A stretch of DNA of 64,000 nucleotides, taken from contig NZ_CP047940.1 in NCBI RefSeq assembly GCF_014280235.1, positions 1,550,001-1,614,000 of the forward strand, read 5' to 3'. Below, piece by piece: positions 36,039 to 45,000 of this stretch. The stretch is from Cyanobium sp. NS01. GTDB lineage: Bacteria > Cyanobacteriota > Cyanobacteriia > PCC-6307 > Cyanobiaceae. The first letter of the stretch is position 1, and the number at the start of each line of letters is the position of its first letter. Made by a program: the position numbers and the translations under genes. The notes beneath the pieces were generated by a model, which was given only the letters and a program-made list of their open reading frames with translations, made no database searches and was not told the origin of the DNA.

Positions 36039-38159
36039 TTAGGCAGTCAACGAGTGTGTCTCTGGGTTTGGTTTGAAGCGCTCAAATAAGTTCTGCCAAA
36101 CTTGTAACGTCGCTTCGGGAACTGGCTCGCAGTCAAGCAGGGCACGCTTCACTCGCTTCGCAAGCTCTACTTTCCAGCCCTTCACCAGCGCCACACCACC
36201 TTCATTCGCCCATGCCTCGATCTGTGGAACGATGGGTTTATTTGCATCATGACGTCTTTCGAAGGGAGTCTCAGGCTCACGGATCATCCTATCGACAATC
36301 TTGGCGATAATGCCAGCTGGGATTAAATCTTCGACCTCGGCTCCGTTGATGTCGACAAACGAGCTGACCTGCAGCACCCGATCGGCATCCGCCGCATACA
36401 GGCCCGTCCGGAGTGCCTGCACGGAGCGGGTGCCTTGTTCGTCGCCGTCGAGGAGCGCCATGGGGAGTCTCTCGTCGCGTCCCCCCAAGATGCTCGCTAT
36501 AGCTTTGATCCCCTTCGCGCCTCCAGCGGGGGGAAATACGATCTCGCGTACAGGACTGAGTAACCCATTCCGAATGAGAATCGTCTTGATTGCGGCGAGG
36601 TAGTGCTGATCGGAGGGGCCCTCTACGATCACTGGATCACATCCAATCAAGAGACCCTCGGCGACACTCAACCCCAACGCTGCATGGACAGCGTAGCCAG
36701 CGCCCCGTTTGGTCGGGTCGCCACCATCAGCGCCAAGATCAGATGTAGCTTTACTCGTCCCGTCAGGCGCAACAAAGACTTTTCTGACACGATCTAGGCG
36801 ATCGGCGTCCACCAGGAAGGGTGAGTGTGTAGTATACATCAACTGATTTCGCTCAGCCAGCCCATCGAAAAAGTCGGAAAGATCGCGCTGAGCCAGAGGG
36901 TGCAGCGAAAGACCTGGCTCGTCAAGAAGCAGGATGCAGCCCGAATGTGTGTCCTGACTCTCCACCAAGAAGACAAGGTAAAAACTGAGAAACCACTGAA
37001 GGCCGGTACTGCGGCCTTCCAGTTCAACCTCCTCGGGACGACGGTCATCTGCAACCCAGATTCGGAAATGGTCACCGTCTGCCTCAAATCGGAAGCGATA
37101 GTCGCCTTGCTTCCACCAGCGCCGGAATTCCTCGGTGAGCCGCGTAGAGGCAGACTGAAGCAAGATACTCCGCTCCTTTTTCTTCTGAGCGGACTGCTCT
37201 ACCTGTTCCTCGGAAGGCTGCTGGCCCGGTGGGTGAATATCCTTACCTAAACTAAGAATTTCAGTGGGCTGGAGTTCGACGAATTCAAAAAGGACCTTGA
37301 GGGTCCTTGCCTTCGCACGCTCTTTCTGGCCTAGACCCTCCAATCGATTCAGGTTCTGGATGACGTGTGGAAGATATATCTCGGAATCGAGATTCCCATA
37401 GTTCGAGTAATAGACGAACTTTGGAAGGCTGCCAAGGATTAACTTCTTGACCTCCTCAGAGTCGCTGGGGTGATCCCTCGATACTGATGAATAGTGCTCT
37501 TCGATCTGCTGTTGGAGTCGCTTAAAGCGCGGGATTACGGCACTGGTCTTTGGGGCACCCTGAAGGCTCACGCTCGATAAAATCTCGCGCAGTTCTGAAA
37601 CATTATCAAGGCCGCACTCGCTCTCTTCTGGTAGAGCATCTTGAGCAGTAGTGATGGAATCGAGAATGCTCGAGCAAACACCTTGTTCTGTTTTCATCTG
37701 CTTTGCCGAAGCGATATCTTTGGCTGCCGACTCTAAGAGAGCGGCAAGATCCTCGACGAGAACGGTCTGCTCCTGTGGGGCGAGGGGGAAGTCGATCTCG
37801 TGCCTGCCATCGAGGCGGCGCCGAATAGTCACCTTCTCGACTAAGTCCTCGCTGAGTCCGGCTTTGCGGGCGAGATGTGTACGTAAAGCCCCGTGGACTG
37901 CGAACTCGGCCTCGATGAAGACAGGTTTAGGATTAGCGTTGCGGAAGGCCGTAAAGTGCTTTCGAGGAAAGTCGGACGTCGGGTGGATCTCTCCCTCCTT
38001 GGCAGGATTCAGCTTCCAGAGAGGGAGTAAGAGGTTGCTTTTTCCTGATTCGTTAGTTCCGATTAGTGCGGTCACGTCGTCCACGTCGATCCACCCGCTG
38101 TCCTCCACGGAGCGAAAGGCTGTAACGCGGAATCTGGTGAGCTTCATCTCGATCGGCAT
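36039..38159 (-). CDS. OLD-family ATPase/TOPRIM nuclease
   Basis: A 706-residue overcoming-lysogenisation-defect type nuclease. N-terminal ABC ATPase: Walker A ALIGTNESGKSNLL (about residues 31-44), Walker B CILLLDEPGLSLHP and THSPFLVD switch (about 410-450). C-terminal TOPRIM: PVIVEGPSDQHYLAA (catalytic Glu, about 528-542) and MALLDGDEQGT (Asp-x-Asp). It is a standalone gene; no UvrD-like GajB partner adjoins it, so class 1 OLD rather than Gabija. GC is lower than in the neighbours and it is opposite in strand, interrupting the packaging genes between sigma factor and portal: a defence insertion. Confidence 0.88.
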   Translation of the reverse strand: MPIEMKLTRFRVTAFRSVEDSGWIDVDDVTALIGTNESGKSNLLLPLWKLNPAKEGEIHPTSDFPRKHFTAFRNANPKPVFIEAEFAVHGALRTHLARKAGLSEDLVEKVTIRRRLDGRHEIDFPLAPQEQTVLVEDLAALLESAAKDIASAKQMKTEQGVCSSILDSITTAQDALPEESECGLDNVSELREILSSVSLQGAPKTSAVIPRFKRLQQQIEEHYSSVSRDHPSDSEEVKKLILGSLPKFVYYSNYGNLDSEIYLPHVIQNLNRLEGLGQKERAKARTLKVLFEFVELQPTEILSLGKDIHPPGQQPSEEQVEQSAQKKKERSILLQSASTRLTEEFRRWWKQGDYRFRFEADGDHFRIWVADDRRPEEVELEGRSTGLQWFLSFYLVFLVESQDTHSGCILLLDEPGLSLHPLAQRDLSDFFDGLAERNQLMYTTHSPFLVDADRLDRVRKVFVAPDGTSKATSDLGADGGDPTKRGAGYAVHAALGLSVAEGLLIGCDPVIVEGPSDQHYLAAIKTILIRNGLLSPVREIVFPPAGGAKGIKAIASILGGRDERLPMALLDGDEQGTRSVQALRTGLYAADADRVLQVSSFVDINGAEVEDLIPAGIIAKIVDRMIREPETPFERRHDANKPIVPQIEAWANEGGVALVKGWKVELAKRVKRALLDCEPVPEATLQVWQNLFERFKPNPETHSLTA

Positions 38160-38438
38160 CGGTTTAACTCAGCGACCCCAGTTGATTGTGTGAAGACTGC
38201 ACATCCATGCGCCTTGGCCGGCCGAGCTCTTATTTCTTTGGCCTCGCAGTGAGTCCTGAGTGCCTTGATGTGGCCGCATAAGAACCATGCTTCGTATCTC
38301 AGCCCAGGGTAGGCACCGTGTCCGTCAATGGGTCTGGTACAGCGGCTCTGTTGAAGGGTCTTCGCCGGCTACGGGTATTCCCCCCCCTGGTGCTGTTCCT
38401 TCTGCCCCTGGCAAGAGCCTGCACCGTCTCCTTGCACC

Positions 38439-40016
38439 GTGCAAACGCGTCGCCGCAGTCGCACCCGGACCTCAGCCACGGTCGCTCCTGAGCCCCCTGC
38501 CAGTGAGCAGCCTCCCTGGCTTGAACACCCCACCCTCTCTGGACTTCGCGACCGCCTCCAGCTGGTCTACGACTGCTGGACTCTGCTCGAACTCCCAGAC
38601 GGCACCAGCCGCCGGCCGGTGTACCTCCCCCGCGGCATCGAGGAGCCCGAGACCTGCTACCTCAAGCGTCTGGAGGCGGCTCGGCCCACCGGTTTCTACC
38701 GCGATGCTCTGCGCACCTACGCCGGGATGCTGTCGCGGCTGAACTGGCAGGAGCTTCCCGATTCCCTCAGCCGCGTGGCCACCGATGTGGATGGCCAGGG
38801 CACCGACCTGGGGGTGTTCCTGTTTCTGGCTGACCTGCTCACCCTGCGAGATGGCGGCTGCCTGATCCTGCAGCTGCCGCCTCAGCACCGCTGGCCCTCG
38901 GAAGGCGACTGGCTGGAGGCCCTCGCCAAGGGCGATCGGCTTTCGTTGCCGCGGCTGCAGCTAGTGCCCCGGGGAGACCTGCTCAACTGGCGCCTGCCTA
39001 CCGATGGCGCCACAGGCGCCCCAGCGTCGGGACCGGTAGAGATCGTTTGGCGTGAGCCGCGCCGCCAGGCCCTGCCGCCCCGCTACTCCAGCGACCATGC
39101 CGCCGTGCCCACGGTGCTGATCGACGCCCACGGCGGTCTGGTGCCCGATCCACAGGCCTGGCTGTACCGGACCCTCTCGGTCACCGATGACGGCCTGATG
39201 CTGTACAGCTGGCAGGCCAACCCCAACCCCGGCGCCGTGGATGGCTACGACGTGATGCCGGTGGGCGAGCCTTCGCTGCTGCCCCAGCGCTTTGACCTGC
39301 CGGCCCTCTGGTACTCGGTGGATGGGACCGCCTTCGGTGAGGGCGACCTGCCCCACCTGGGCCTGGCCCACCAGTACCTCAACCACTACCGCTGCCGCAG
39401 CGATTACGAGGATCTGTTGTCACGCACCGCCCTGCCAGTGGGCGTACGTACGGGCCTGGTGGATGTCTACGGCTTCCGCCGCAGTGATGGCGCTTTGGGC
39501 TCGAATTCATCTACCGGTGGCACAGATGCCCAACGCCCCCAGCGCCTGGTGCTCTCCACCTCCTCCTTCATGGACCTGCCGGAGGGCGCCAAGTTCCAGT
39601 GGGTCGAAATAAAAGCGCGCTCGCTGGCCGAGCACCGGGCCTACCTGCAGCAGCTGGAAGAAGCCATGCGTCGCGATGCCCTGATCCCTGCCGGTGGCCA
39701 CGGCCCCGCCCGCACGGAGCTGGAGATTTCTCTCACCGCCGGCCAGAGCTTTGCGGTGCTGCAGTCGCTGGCAGGCCAGAAGAGCTCGATGCTCAGCACC
39801 CTGCTGCGCCAGTGGACCCGCCTCACCGGCGAAAAGCTTTCAGAGACGCCGGCCTGCAGCGTGGAGATCAGCCCGCTGGTGCCACCCCAGCCACCACGCA
39901 AACCCCAGCCCTCGGTGCAGGAGTGGCTGGTGCTGCATGAGCGGGGGGTGATCGACGGCGCCGAGCTGCGCCAGCAGCTGGGGCTGGGCGAGCCCAACGG
40001 GGGCAGTGGCGGCTGA
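38439..40016 (+). CDS. phage portal protein, DUF4055 family
   Basis: A 525-residue protein from GTG 38439. The early part has PVYLPRGIEEPETCYLKRLE and FYRDALRTYAGMLSRLNW, the DUF4055 portal signature, then LTLRDGGCLILQLPP and PALWYSVDGTAFGEGDLPHLG with LAHQYLNHYRCRSDYEDLL. The C-terminal helix is typical of the portal clip/stem. The 279 bp before it hold no gene; this is the right seam of the OLD insertion. Forms the head's DNA gate. Confidence 0.82.
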   Translation: MQTRRRSRTRTSATVAPEPPASEQPPWLEHPTLSGLRDRLQLVYDCWTLLELPDGTSRRPVYLPRGIEEPETCYLKRLEAARPTGFYRDALRTYAGMLSRLNWQELPDSLSRVATDVDGQGTDLGVFLFLADLLTLRDGGCLILQLPPQHRWPSEGDWLEALAKGDRLSLPRLQLVPRGDLLNWRLPTDGATGAPASGPVEIVWREPRRQALPPRYSSDHAAVPTVLIDAHGGLVPDPQAWLYRTLSVTDDGLMLYSWQANPNPGAVDGYDVMPVGEPSLLPQRFDLPALWYSVDGTAFGEGDLPHLGLAHQYLNHYRCRSDYEDLLSRTALPVGVRTGLVDVYGFRRSDGALGSNSSTGGTDAQRPQRLVLSTSSFMDLPEGAKFQWVEIKARSLAEHRAYLQQLEEAMRRDALIPAGGHGPARTELEISLTAGQSFAVLQSLAGQKSSMLSTLLRQWTRLTGEKLSETPACSVEISPLVPPQPPRKPQPSVQEWLVLHERGVIDGAELRQQLGLGEPNGGSGG

Positions 40017-40032
40017 GCTGGCAAGGGAGGGC

Positions 40033-40530
40033 ATGACCCAGTCCTCCACTCTCACCTGCACCTGGCGCCACGGTGATGCCGAGGCCCTGCGCATCGCTCT
40101 CTCGATTCCGGTCACCAGTTCTGCCCTGGCGGCGTTGAACCGGGAGATGGCGCAGCTGCAGACCCACTACCCCACGGGGGTGTGCACGGCCCAGGGCCAC
40201 CTCGATGCCATCGCCGCTCTGGACCAGCAGCTGGCGGCGCTGACCCCGGCGGAGGTGAATGGACCGGTACGCACCAAGCGCAAGGGCGTGGCCGGTGGCG
40301 TGGTGCCCAACCCGCTGCCGCTGAGCAAGCTGGCGGTGGTGGAGTACGCCACCGAGCTGCTGCTGGAGGACACCGAGAGCGAGTGGAACCCTGCGGGCCC
40401 CTCGCCGGCGGTGGTGCTGGGGAAACATCGCAGCCAGCACATCGGCCAGCTGGCGCTGCTGCTGCCGCGGCTGTCCAACTGGCGAGTGATCGATGCGGAT
40501 CCCTTCCAGGGAACCCTGGTGCGGAGCTGA
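40033..40530 (+). CDS. hypothetical head-region protein
   Basis: A 165-residue protein from ATG 40033 (GTG 40006 would overlap the portal). N-terminal strand-rich TLTCTWRHGDAEALRIALSI, then helices (ALAALNREMAQLQTHYP). C-terminus ends VIDADPFQGTLVRS. It has no recognised family; position after the portal suggests a head or connector role. Confidence 0.5.
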   Translation: MTQSSTLTCTWRHGDAEALRIALSIPVTSSALAALNREMAQLQTHYPTGVCTAQGHLDAIAALDQQLAALTPAEVNGPVRTKRKGVAGGVVPNPLPLSKLAVVEYATELLLEDTESEWNPAGPSPAVVLGKHRSQHIGQLALLLPRLSNWRVIDADPFQGTLVRS

Positions 40531-40533
40531 GTG

Positions 40534-41718
40534 ATGGAGCAGCCCCTCTCACCGCTGAACCAGGGCCTCAACCCCCTGCGGGGTGCGCCGCTGTGGGGTC
40601 AGCTGGTCTCTCTGCCTGCTGCTGCCCCAACGATCGACAGCGGGCTGGCCCAGCCCGCGGCTGCTCCCCCCGGGGCTCTGCCCCTGTGGCTGGCGCTGCA
40701 GCCCTATGCCAATGCCCGTCTCTGCCTGTTTGAGGTGGACCGGCCCGAGAGCCGCAATCCGCTTCCCATCCGCCGCCACGTGATCGACTGCTTCCTGGAG
40801 CAGAGCGGCATCGTCAGCGGCTACAACGACACCGCCCTCACCGACCCCGGGGACGTGCTGCTGCGCGGCTACCTCTGCCGGGCGGCGATCCTGCCAGTGA
40901 GCACCAACAACACCTTCGATTGGCTGGCGGCCGAGCTCGATTGGGCCACCCCAGGCTTCCGCGACGAGGCTCCGCTGCCCTGGGACCCAACGCTGCTGGG
41001 CACGGTGCAGGCCCCCTGCCAGGGGGTGATGTGGCTGGGAGATCTGGCCCAGCTCTCGCCCCAGGGCGGACTGCCCATTGGCGGCCGGGCCCAGTTCGCT
41101 GGCTGCCAGGTGATGCACTTCGGGGCGGACTACGGCCCCGGTGGCATCGGCCTGCTGGTGCAGCCGCTGCTGGGGGAAGCGATCCAGCTGGTGCTCAGGC
41201 CCCACAGCGTGCTGGTGCTCAGAGGCGGCGACACCTTGAACCTGATCGCCGAGCGCTACGGCACCACCGTGGCCACCTTGCGGCGGATCAACCCGCAACT
41301 CGAGAGCACCCAGACAATCACGACGGCTGAAGGCGATTCGTTGGCGGTGCTGGCGGGTCGGCACGGCACAACCGAAGCCAAGCTGCGCAGCCTCAACCCG
41401 GTGCTGCAGCAGAGCGAGTCCTACGTCACCGCCGAGGGCGAAACCCTGAGCAGCGTGGCCGCGGCCCAGCAGCTCAGCCTGACCCTGCTGCGCCAGTTCA
41501 ACCCGGAGCTCAGCAGCTGGCCCAGCGAGGAACCGCTGCCGGCTGGCACCACCCTGCTGCTGCCCGTGTACCGGTCCACCACCCCGATTCCTGCGGGGTT
41601 GGAGCTGCTGGTGCCCGGTTATCTGCCCTCCACGCCCCTGCCGGCCGGGGAGTGGATCTATCTGCCGGCGAGGCGGTCTGCTCCTGTGCTGGATGAGCTG
41701 CCCGAGCTGGCGGGCTGA
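40534..41718 (+). CDS. virion-region protein with three LysM-like repeats
   Basis: A 395-residue protein from ATG 40534. The N-terminal about 220 residues form an unknown domain. Then come three tandem repeats of about 42-48 residues: SVLVLRGGDTLNLIAERYGT, TITTAEGDSLAVLAGRHGTT, SYVTAEGETLSSVAAAQQLS, each followed by a helix ending in xxNP (LRRINPQLES, LRSLNPVLQQ, LRQFNPELSS). This is the LysM pattern (GDT/EGDS, xxLxxxN). The C-terminus is Pro-rich (TPIPAG, STPLPAGEW). LysM domains bind peptidoglycan/chitin and occur in phage tail hubs; this one could contact the cell wall. Confidence 0.7.
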   Translation: MEQPLSPLNQGLNPLRGAPLWGQLVSLPAAAPTIDSGLAQPAAAPPGALPLWLALQPYANARLCLFEVDRPESRNPLPIRRHVIDCFLEQSGIVSGYNDTALTDPGDVLLRGYLCRAAILPVSTNNTFDWLAAELDWATPGFRDEAPLPWDPTLLGTVQAPCQGVMWLGDLAQLSPQGGLPIGGRAQFAGCQVMHFGADYGPGGIGLLVQPLLGEAIQLVLRPHSVLVLRGGDTLNLIAERYGTTVATLRRINPQLESTQTITTAEGDSLAVLAGRHGTTEAKLRSLNPVLQQSESYVTAEGETLSSVAAAQQLSLTLLRQFNPELSSWPSEEPLPAGTTLLLPVYRSTTPIPAGLELLVPGYLPSTPLPAGEWIYLPARRSAPVLDELPELAG

Positions 41719-41734
41719 TGGAGAGCCCAGCGGC

Positions 41735-42124
41735 TCATGCCGCCTCGAGCCCCAGGTGCTCGACATAGGGCTGAAAGTCGCGGTCGCTGAACAGCAGCGG
41801 CAGGTTGGCCTCGATGCAGGCGGTGGCGATGATCCCGTCGATCGTCTTGCGCACCGTGATTCCCTGGCGGCGCAGCGTTCTGTAATTCTCTGCTGCCTTC
41901 CAGGCATTGCTGCCACCAAGCATCGGCAGCAGAGCCAAGGAGCGGAACAGTTGCCGGGCGGTGGCCACGTCGCGCTCGGTGCGGAAGCCCTGCATCACCT
42001 CCACCAGGATCAGATCGCCGATCGCCAGCGGTGTCACCCCGAGCCATCCATCCAGCCGCTCCACCTCGGGGGTGCTCACCCCATTGAAGAAGTCGATCCA
42101 GACCGAGGAATCGACAACGATCAC
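41735..42124 (-). CDS. vapC: VapC-family PIN toxin
   Basis: PIN-domain RNase (129 aa). Acidic active-site residues: Asp5 in VVDSSVWIDFF, Glu42 in LVEVMQGF, and Asp residues in RKTIDGIIATACIEANLPLL (in part TIDGIIATACI) and FSDRDFQPY. Overlaps the upstream vapB by 4 bp. It lies antisense and between structural genes of the element, 17 bp from the LysM gene end. Confidence 0.88.
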   Translation of the reverse strand: MIVVDSSVWIDFFNGVSTPEVERLDGWLGVTPLAIGDLILVEVMQGFRTERDVATARQLFRSLALLPMLGGSNAWKAAENYRTLRRQGITVRKTIDGIIATACIEANLPLLFSDRDFQPYVEHLGLEAA

Positions 42125-42342
42125 GGCTGCTGCTCAGTCGCCTCGGTCTGCGCGTCCAGGCGCTGGGCGTCCAGATCACCGTCCCAGCGGAGCTGGCCGC
42201 GGAAGGAGCGGATCTTGCCCTGCTGCTGCAGCTTGACCAGGGTGCGCAGCCCCAGCTCGACCGCCTCCCGTTTGCTGCGGGCCCCGCTGGCCTGCATCGC
42301 CTGCTTCATCAGGGCGTCGTCGATGACGATGTTGGTACGCAT
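42121..42342 (-). CDS. vapB: VapB-family antitoxin
   Basis: A 73-residue antitoxin from ATG 42342. MRTNIVIDDALMKQAMQASG then RSKREAVELGLRTLVKL is the RHH DNA-binding part of VapB; the C-terminal tail (FRGQLRWDGDLDAQR) neutralises the PIN toxin. Typical autoregulated pair with vapC; the divergent gap to the scaffold gene probably holds the operator. Confidence 0.85.
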   Translation of the reverse strand: MRTNIVIDDALMKQAMQASGARSKREAVELGLRTLVKLQQQGKIRSFRGQLRWDGDLDAQRLDAQTEATEQQP

Positions 42343-42466
42343 GGGCCCCATGGGCGATGTGTAAAGCGTAGGGCGGCTATACACATCCGGGATCGGGCCG
42401 GCTGGCAACAGGAACTGCGAGCGCAGCCCGGATGGGGCGCCCGCAGCACCACAGCCGCGATGGGTG

Positions 42467-43411
42467 ATGCCCTCCTCTCTCTTCTCTCAATCCAGCCGCC
42501 CCAGCAGCGGTGCAGTTCCAACCCCCCTGGCCCCTGCTGCCCCCTGGCAGCACTACAGCCAGCCGCAGCAACAGCCCAACCAGGGCTCTGCGGGCTCTGT
42601 CCAACCTGTCGCCGACTCCGACCTGCTCGACAGCGACGGCGCTGCTGACGCCGGTCTGGATGCTGCCGATGGCGACGACACCCTCGACCTCTCCCTGCCA
42701 CAGGACTCCAGCCCCAGCGACAACGACGACCCCCCTGCCGCTGCTCCCAGCAGTGCTGATCCCCTGCGTGCCGAGCGCCGCCGCAGCAACCAGCTGGAGA
42801 AAGAACTGCGCAAGGCCCGTGCCCAGCTGTCGCGGTTCTCGGAGATCAACCCCGACGAGTACGCCCGCCTGCAGGACGCCGAGCGAAAGCGCGAGGAGTT
42901 CGAACGCCAGGTGGGCGAGCGCGAACGCCAGCTCAACGAGGCCAACCTGCGCCGCGTGCGCAGCGTCGAAAAGGAACGGGACGAGGCTCGCTCCCAGGTG
43001 CAGAACCTGCGCAAGGAGCGCTTGATGGAGCGCCTCTTCTCAGAAGCGGAGGGCCGCGTGGGTGGCGACGAGCGGGGCACCTTCTTTGACACCTTCGTGA
43101 CGCTCTGCGGCGGCCACTTCCAGCTGGGGGAGGTGGACGGCCGCGAGCGGCTGCTGCCGGTGGACGGCAAGGGCCAGCCCCTCACGGCCGATGGCGTGGC
43201 CCTCAGCGACGGCGACTACATGGAGGAGCTGCGCTGCCACCCGGTGTACAGCTTCCTGTTCCAGCAGCGCAGCGGCCTCTATTCCGCTGCTGTGCCTGAA
43301 ACGGGCCATGAGCACGGGGGAGCGGTGAATCTGCAGACCCTGAGTACGGCCGAGCTCTACCTGGAGGCCGTCAAGGGCACCACGCCCAGGGCGGCTGCGC
43401 CGCGGCGCTGA
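42467..43411 (+). CDS. scaffold-like protein
   Basis: A protein of about 314 aa from ATG 42467. The first about 100 residues are low-complexity (Ser/Pro/Gln then Asp-rich). Residues about 105-195 form a long charged coiled coil (RRRSNQLEKELRKARAQLSR, AERKREEFERQVGERERQLN). The C-terminal part has FFDTFVTLCGGHFQLGE and SDGDYMEELRCHPVYSFLF. Coiled-coil scaffold proteins of tailed phages have this layout and lie between portal and capsid. Here the capsid gene is 4 kb away, separated by lysis-like and Fic genes. Confidence 0.65.
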   Translation: MPSSLFSQSSRPSSGAVPTPLAPAAPWQHYSQPQQQPNQGSAGSVQPVADSDLLDSDGAADAGLDAADGDDTLDLSLPQDSSPSDNDDPPAAAPSSADPLRAERRRSNQLEKELRKARAQLSRFSEINPDEYARLQDAERKREEFERQVGERERQLNEANLRRVRSVEKERDEARSQVQNLRKERLMERLFSEAEGRVGGDERGTFFDTFVTLCGGHFQLGEVDGRERLLPVDGKGQPLTADGVALSDGDYMEELRCHPVYSFLFQQRSGLYSAAVPETGHEHGGAVNLQTLSTAELYLEAVKGTTPRAAAPRR

Positions 43412-43430
43412 TGATCCCGCTGGTAGAGCG

Positions 43431-43706
43431 ATGGCCTGGTATCTGGTGTTCTGGCGCAACCGATCCACCGCCACGGTGGTGCCGGCCGCCAGCTCCAGCC
43501 AGGCCCGCTCCCGTGCTCAACGCCGACACAAGAAGGGCTATGGGGTGATCGTGGCCGCCCGCCGCGCCAATCCCCAGGACAGCCGGCTCATTCGCCGTGG
43601 CGTCTGGGTGCGCCGTCGCCGTGACGGCAGCAGTCCTCAGTCCGGCAGTGCTCGCTCCAAAGCCAGGGCCCGGCAGCAGCGGAGCCGATATCGCCGGTGG
43701 CTGTAA
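43431..43706 (+). CDS. small Arg-rich basic protein
   Basis: A 91-residue protein of strongly basic composition (RAQRRHKKGYGVIVAARRAN; RLIRRGVWVRRRRDG) with only two acidic residues visible. No family recognised. Position after the scaffold gene and the charge suggest nucleic-acid binding, by inference only. Confidence 0.5.
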   Translation: MAWYLVFWRNRSTATVVPAASSSQARSRAQRRHKKGYGVIVAARRANPQDSRLIRRGVWVRRRRDGSSPQSGSARSKARARQQRSRYRRWL

Positions 43707-43747
43707 GACCCGGCCACCAACCGGCAGCCGGGCCTGAGCCCCCTGGC

Positions 43748-43966
43748 TCAGCAGACCGAGACGGTGCAGCCGGGGGTGCCCTGCAGCTTGCGGGCAAAGG
43801 CGAATGCCTTCTCGGCAGGGATCAGCCGCATCTTCTTGACGGGCTTGCCGCGGCGGCCAAAGAACTCGACCTCACAGGGAGTGGTGCCGAGCTTCTGGAC
43901 TCCCGGCTGATAGCGGTGAACCACAAGCAGGCGGACTTCGCAGACGGGGCCTTGGGGAGTGGCCAT
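43748..43966 (-). CDS. small protein, paralogue of the one at 61794
   Basis: A 72-residue protein from ATG 43966: MATPQGPVCEVRLLVVHRYQ, then FFGRRGKPVKKMRLIPAEKA and a C-terminus TPGCTVSVC. The N-terminus (Met-Ala-Thr-Pro-x3-Cys-x-Val/Ile-Arg-x-x-x-Val-His) and overall layout resemble the small protein at 61794-62006. A palindromic element lies 51 bp upstream of its start. Function unknown. Confidence 0.55.
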   Translation of the reverse strand: MATPQGPVCEVRLLVVHRYQPGVQKLGTTPCEVEFFGRRGKPVKKMRLIPAEKAFAFARKLQGTPGCTVSVC

Positions 43967-44017
43967 GGCTGGGGTGGAGCGGAGAACACCGACCAGACGC
44001 CCCGCAGGCGCAGTGCT

Positions 44018-44058
44018 GGCCAGGGGCGAGCCCAGCGAGCCTCGCGTCAGCCCTGGCC
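44018..44058 (-). repeat. palindromic element, copy C
   Basis: Minus-strand arms GGCCAGGG and CCCTGGCC enclose the core CTGACGCGAG. A second inner pairing (GCGAG with CTCGC) is possible, leaving CTGAC as a bulge. It lies upstream of the small gene starting at 43966. The rest of the gap 43,967-44,240 holds no gene. Confidence 0.6.
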
Positions 44059-44240
44059 AGCGCAAGCCGCAGGGGCATGCTGCGGAGGGGTTTCGCTCCG
44101 CCCCGCCAGCCACGCCCAACTGGCCCTGCTGCATATCCGTGCTGAGCATCCACCGCGCCCGAGCAGTGGAGCTGCTCCGCCAACCCTGGGATCGAGGCAC
44201 AGGCAAGGGGGCCGAAGCTGCAGCCCCCAACCCATGGCGC

Positions 44241-44564
44241 TCAGGCCATCTGCAGCTTCTGCTCTGACAGTGGCTGGCGCTGGAGCTCGAGCTCACAGCG
44301 CTGCAGCAGCTCCTGCTGGGCCAACAGCCGCTCATCCAGCTCATCCACCCGCGCCAGACACTGCTGGATCGCCGGAATCACCTCCTCCTCCAGCAGGGTG
44401 ATCTCCTCTTCTCCATAGGGCTGCTCGATCCAGGTGCGGCGCAGCGGCAGCCCACGACGACGTAGCAGGATCTCCTCCACCGAGCGCAGCGTGGATTCGA
44501 GCAGCAGGAACGGATCCTCTTCTGGCCTGCAGAACGGGGAGGCAGGAATAGAGAGCGTGGCCAT
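44241..44564 (-). CDS. hypothetical coiled-coil protein
   Basis: A 107-residue protein from ATG 44564. Strongly helical and acidic; the C-terminal two-thirds (EEEITLLEEEVIPAIQQCLA, VDELDERLLAQQELLQRCEL) looks like a coiled coil. No family recognised. It sits in the leftward lysis-like block. Confidence 0.5.
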   Translation of the reverse strand: MATLSIPASPFCRPEEDPFLLLESTLRSVEEILLRRRGLPLRRTWIEQPYGEEEITLLEEEVIPAIQQCLARVDELDERLLAQQELLQRCELELQRQPLSEQKLQMA

Positions 44565-44679
44565 GACGATCGGCGCCAGGTGTGGCGCAGCGACGGGACC
44601 GATCCCAGCGGAGGCGCGGCCGCAGGACGGGCCTCAGACTGGAGAGGCCCGGAGCAAGCCCTCCTCCCGCTCCCAGGCG

Positions 44680-44946
44680 TTACCGGTCCATGCGCGTGAG
44701 AGCTGCTCCGCCCAGCAGCGCCAGCAGCAATTTGAGGGTGGAATCAAAGCCGCCCTGCAGCTGCTCCAGCGTGCCGGGGCAGATCTGGCCGACAGGCCGA
44801 TTCTCGAGCGCTCGCTGGCCGCAGACCCCAGCGGCAAGGGAATAGATCAGCAGCTGGGTGCCGATCACCACCGCCAGGATCTTGAACACAAACCGCTCAC
44901 GGTCGAACGGCGGCTTGGGCGGTCGGGGTTCTGGGTTCGCTTGCAT
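44680..44946 (-). CDS. small membrane protein, holin candidate
   Basis: An 88-residue protein with a basic, Pro-rich N-terminus, one clear hydrophobic segment (FKILAVVIGTQLLIYSLAAG, about residues 20-40) and a second weaker one (STLKLLLALLGGAAL, near the C-terminus), ending in a charged tail. It lies 54 bp downstream of the YkuD-like gene on the same strand. Size, topology and neighbour fit a phage holin, but sequence does not prove it. Confidence 0.5.
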   Translation of the reverse strand: MQANPEPRPPKPPFDRERFVFKILAVVIGTQLLIYSLAAGVCGQRALENRPVGQICPGTLEQLQGGFDSTLKLLLALLGGAALTRMDR

Positions 44947-45000
44947 CGGCGCTCCTCCCTGGCGATCAGGCCCCAGCCGGTGGCAGCACCAGCCCCGTCG

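Noticed and set aside
36039-38159. Gabija system
   Set aside because: The OLD protein could be GajA-like, but no UvrD/PcrA-type GajB gene is adjacent on either side.
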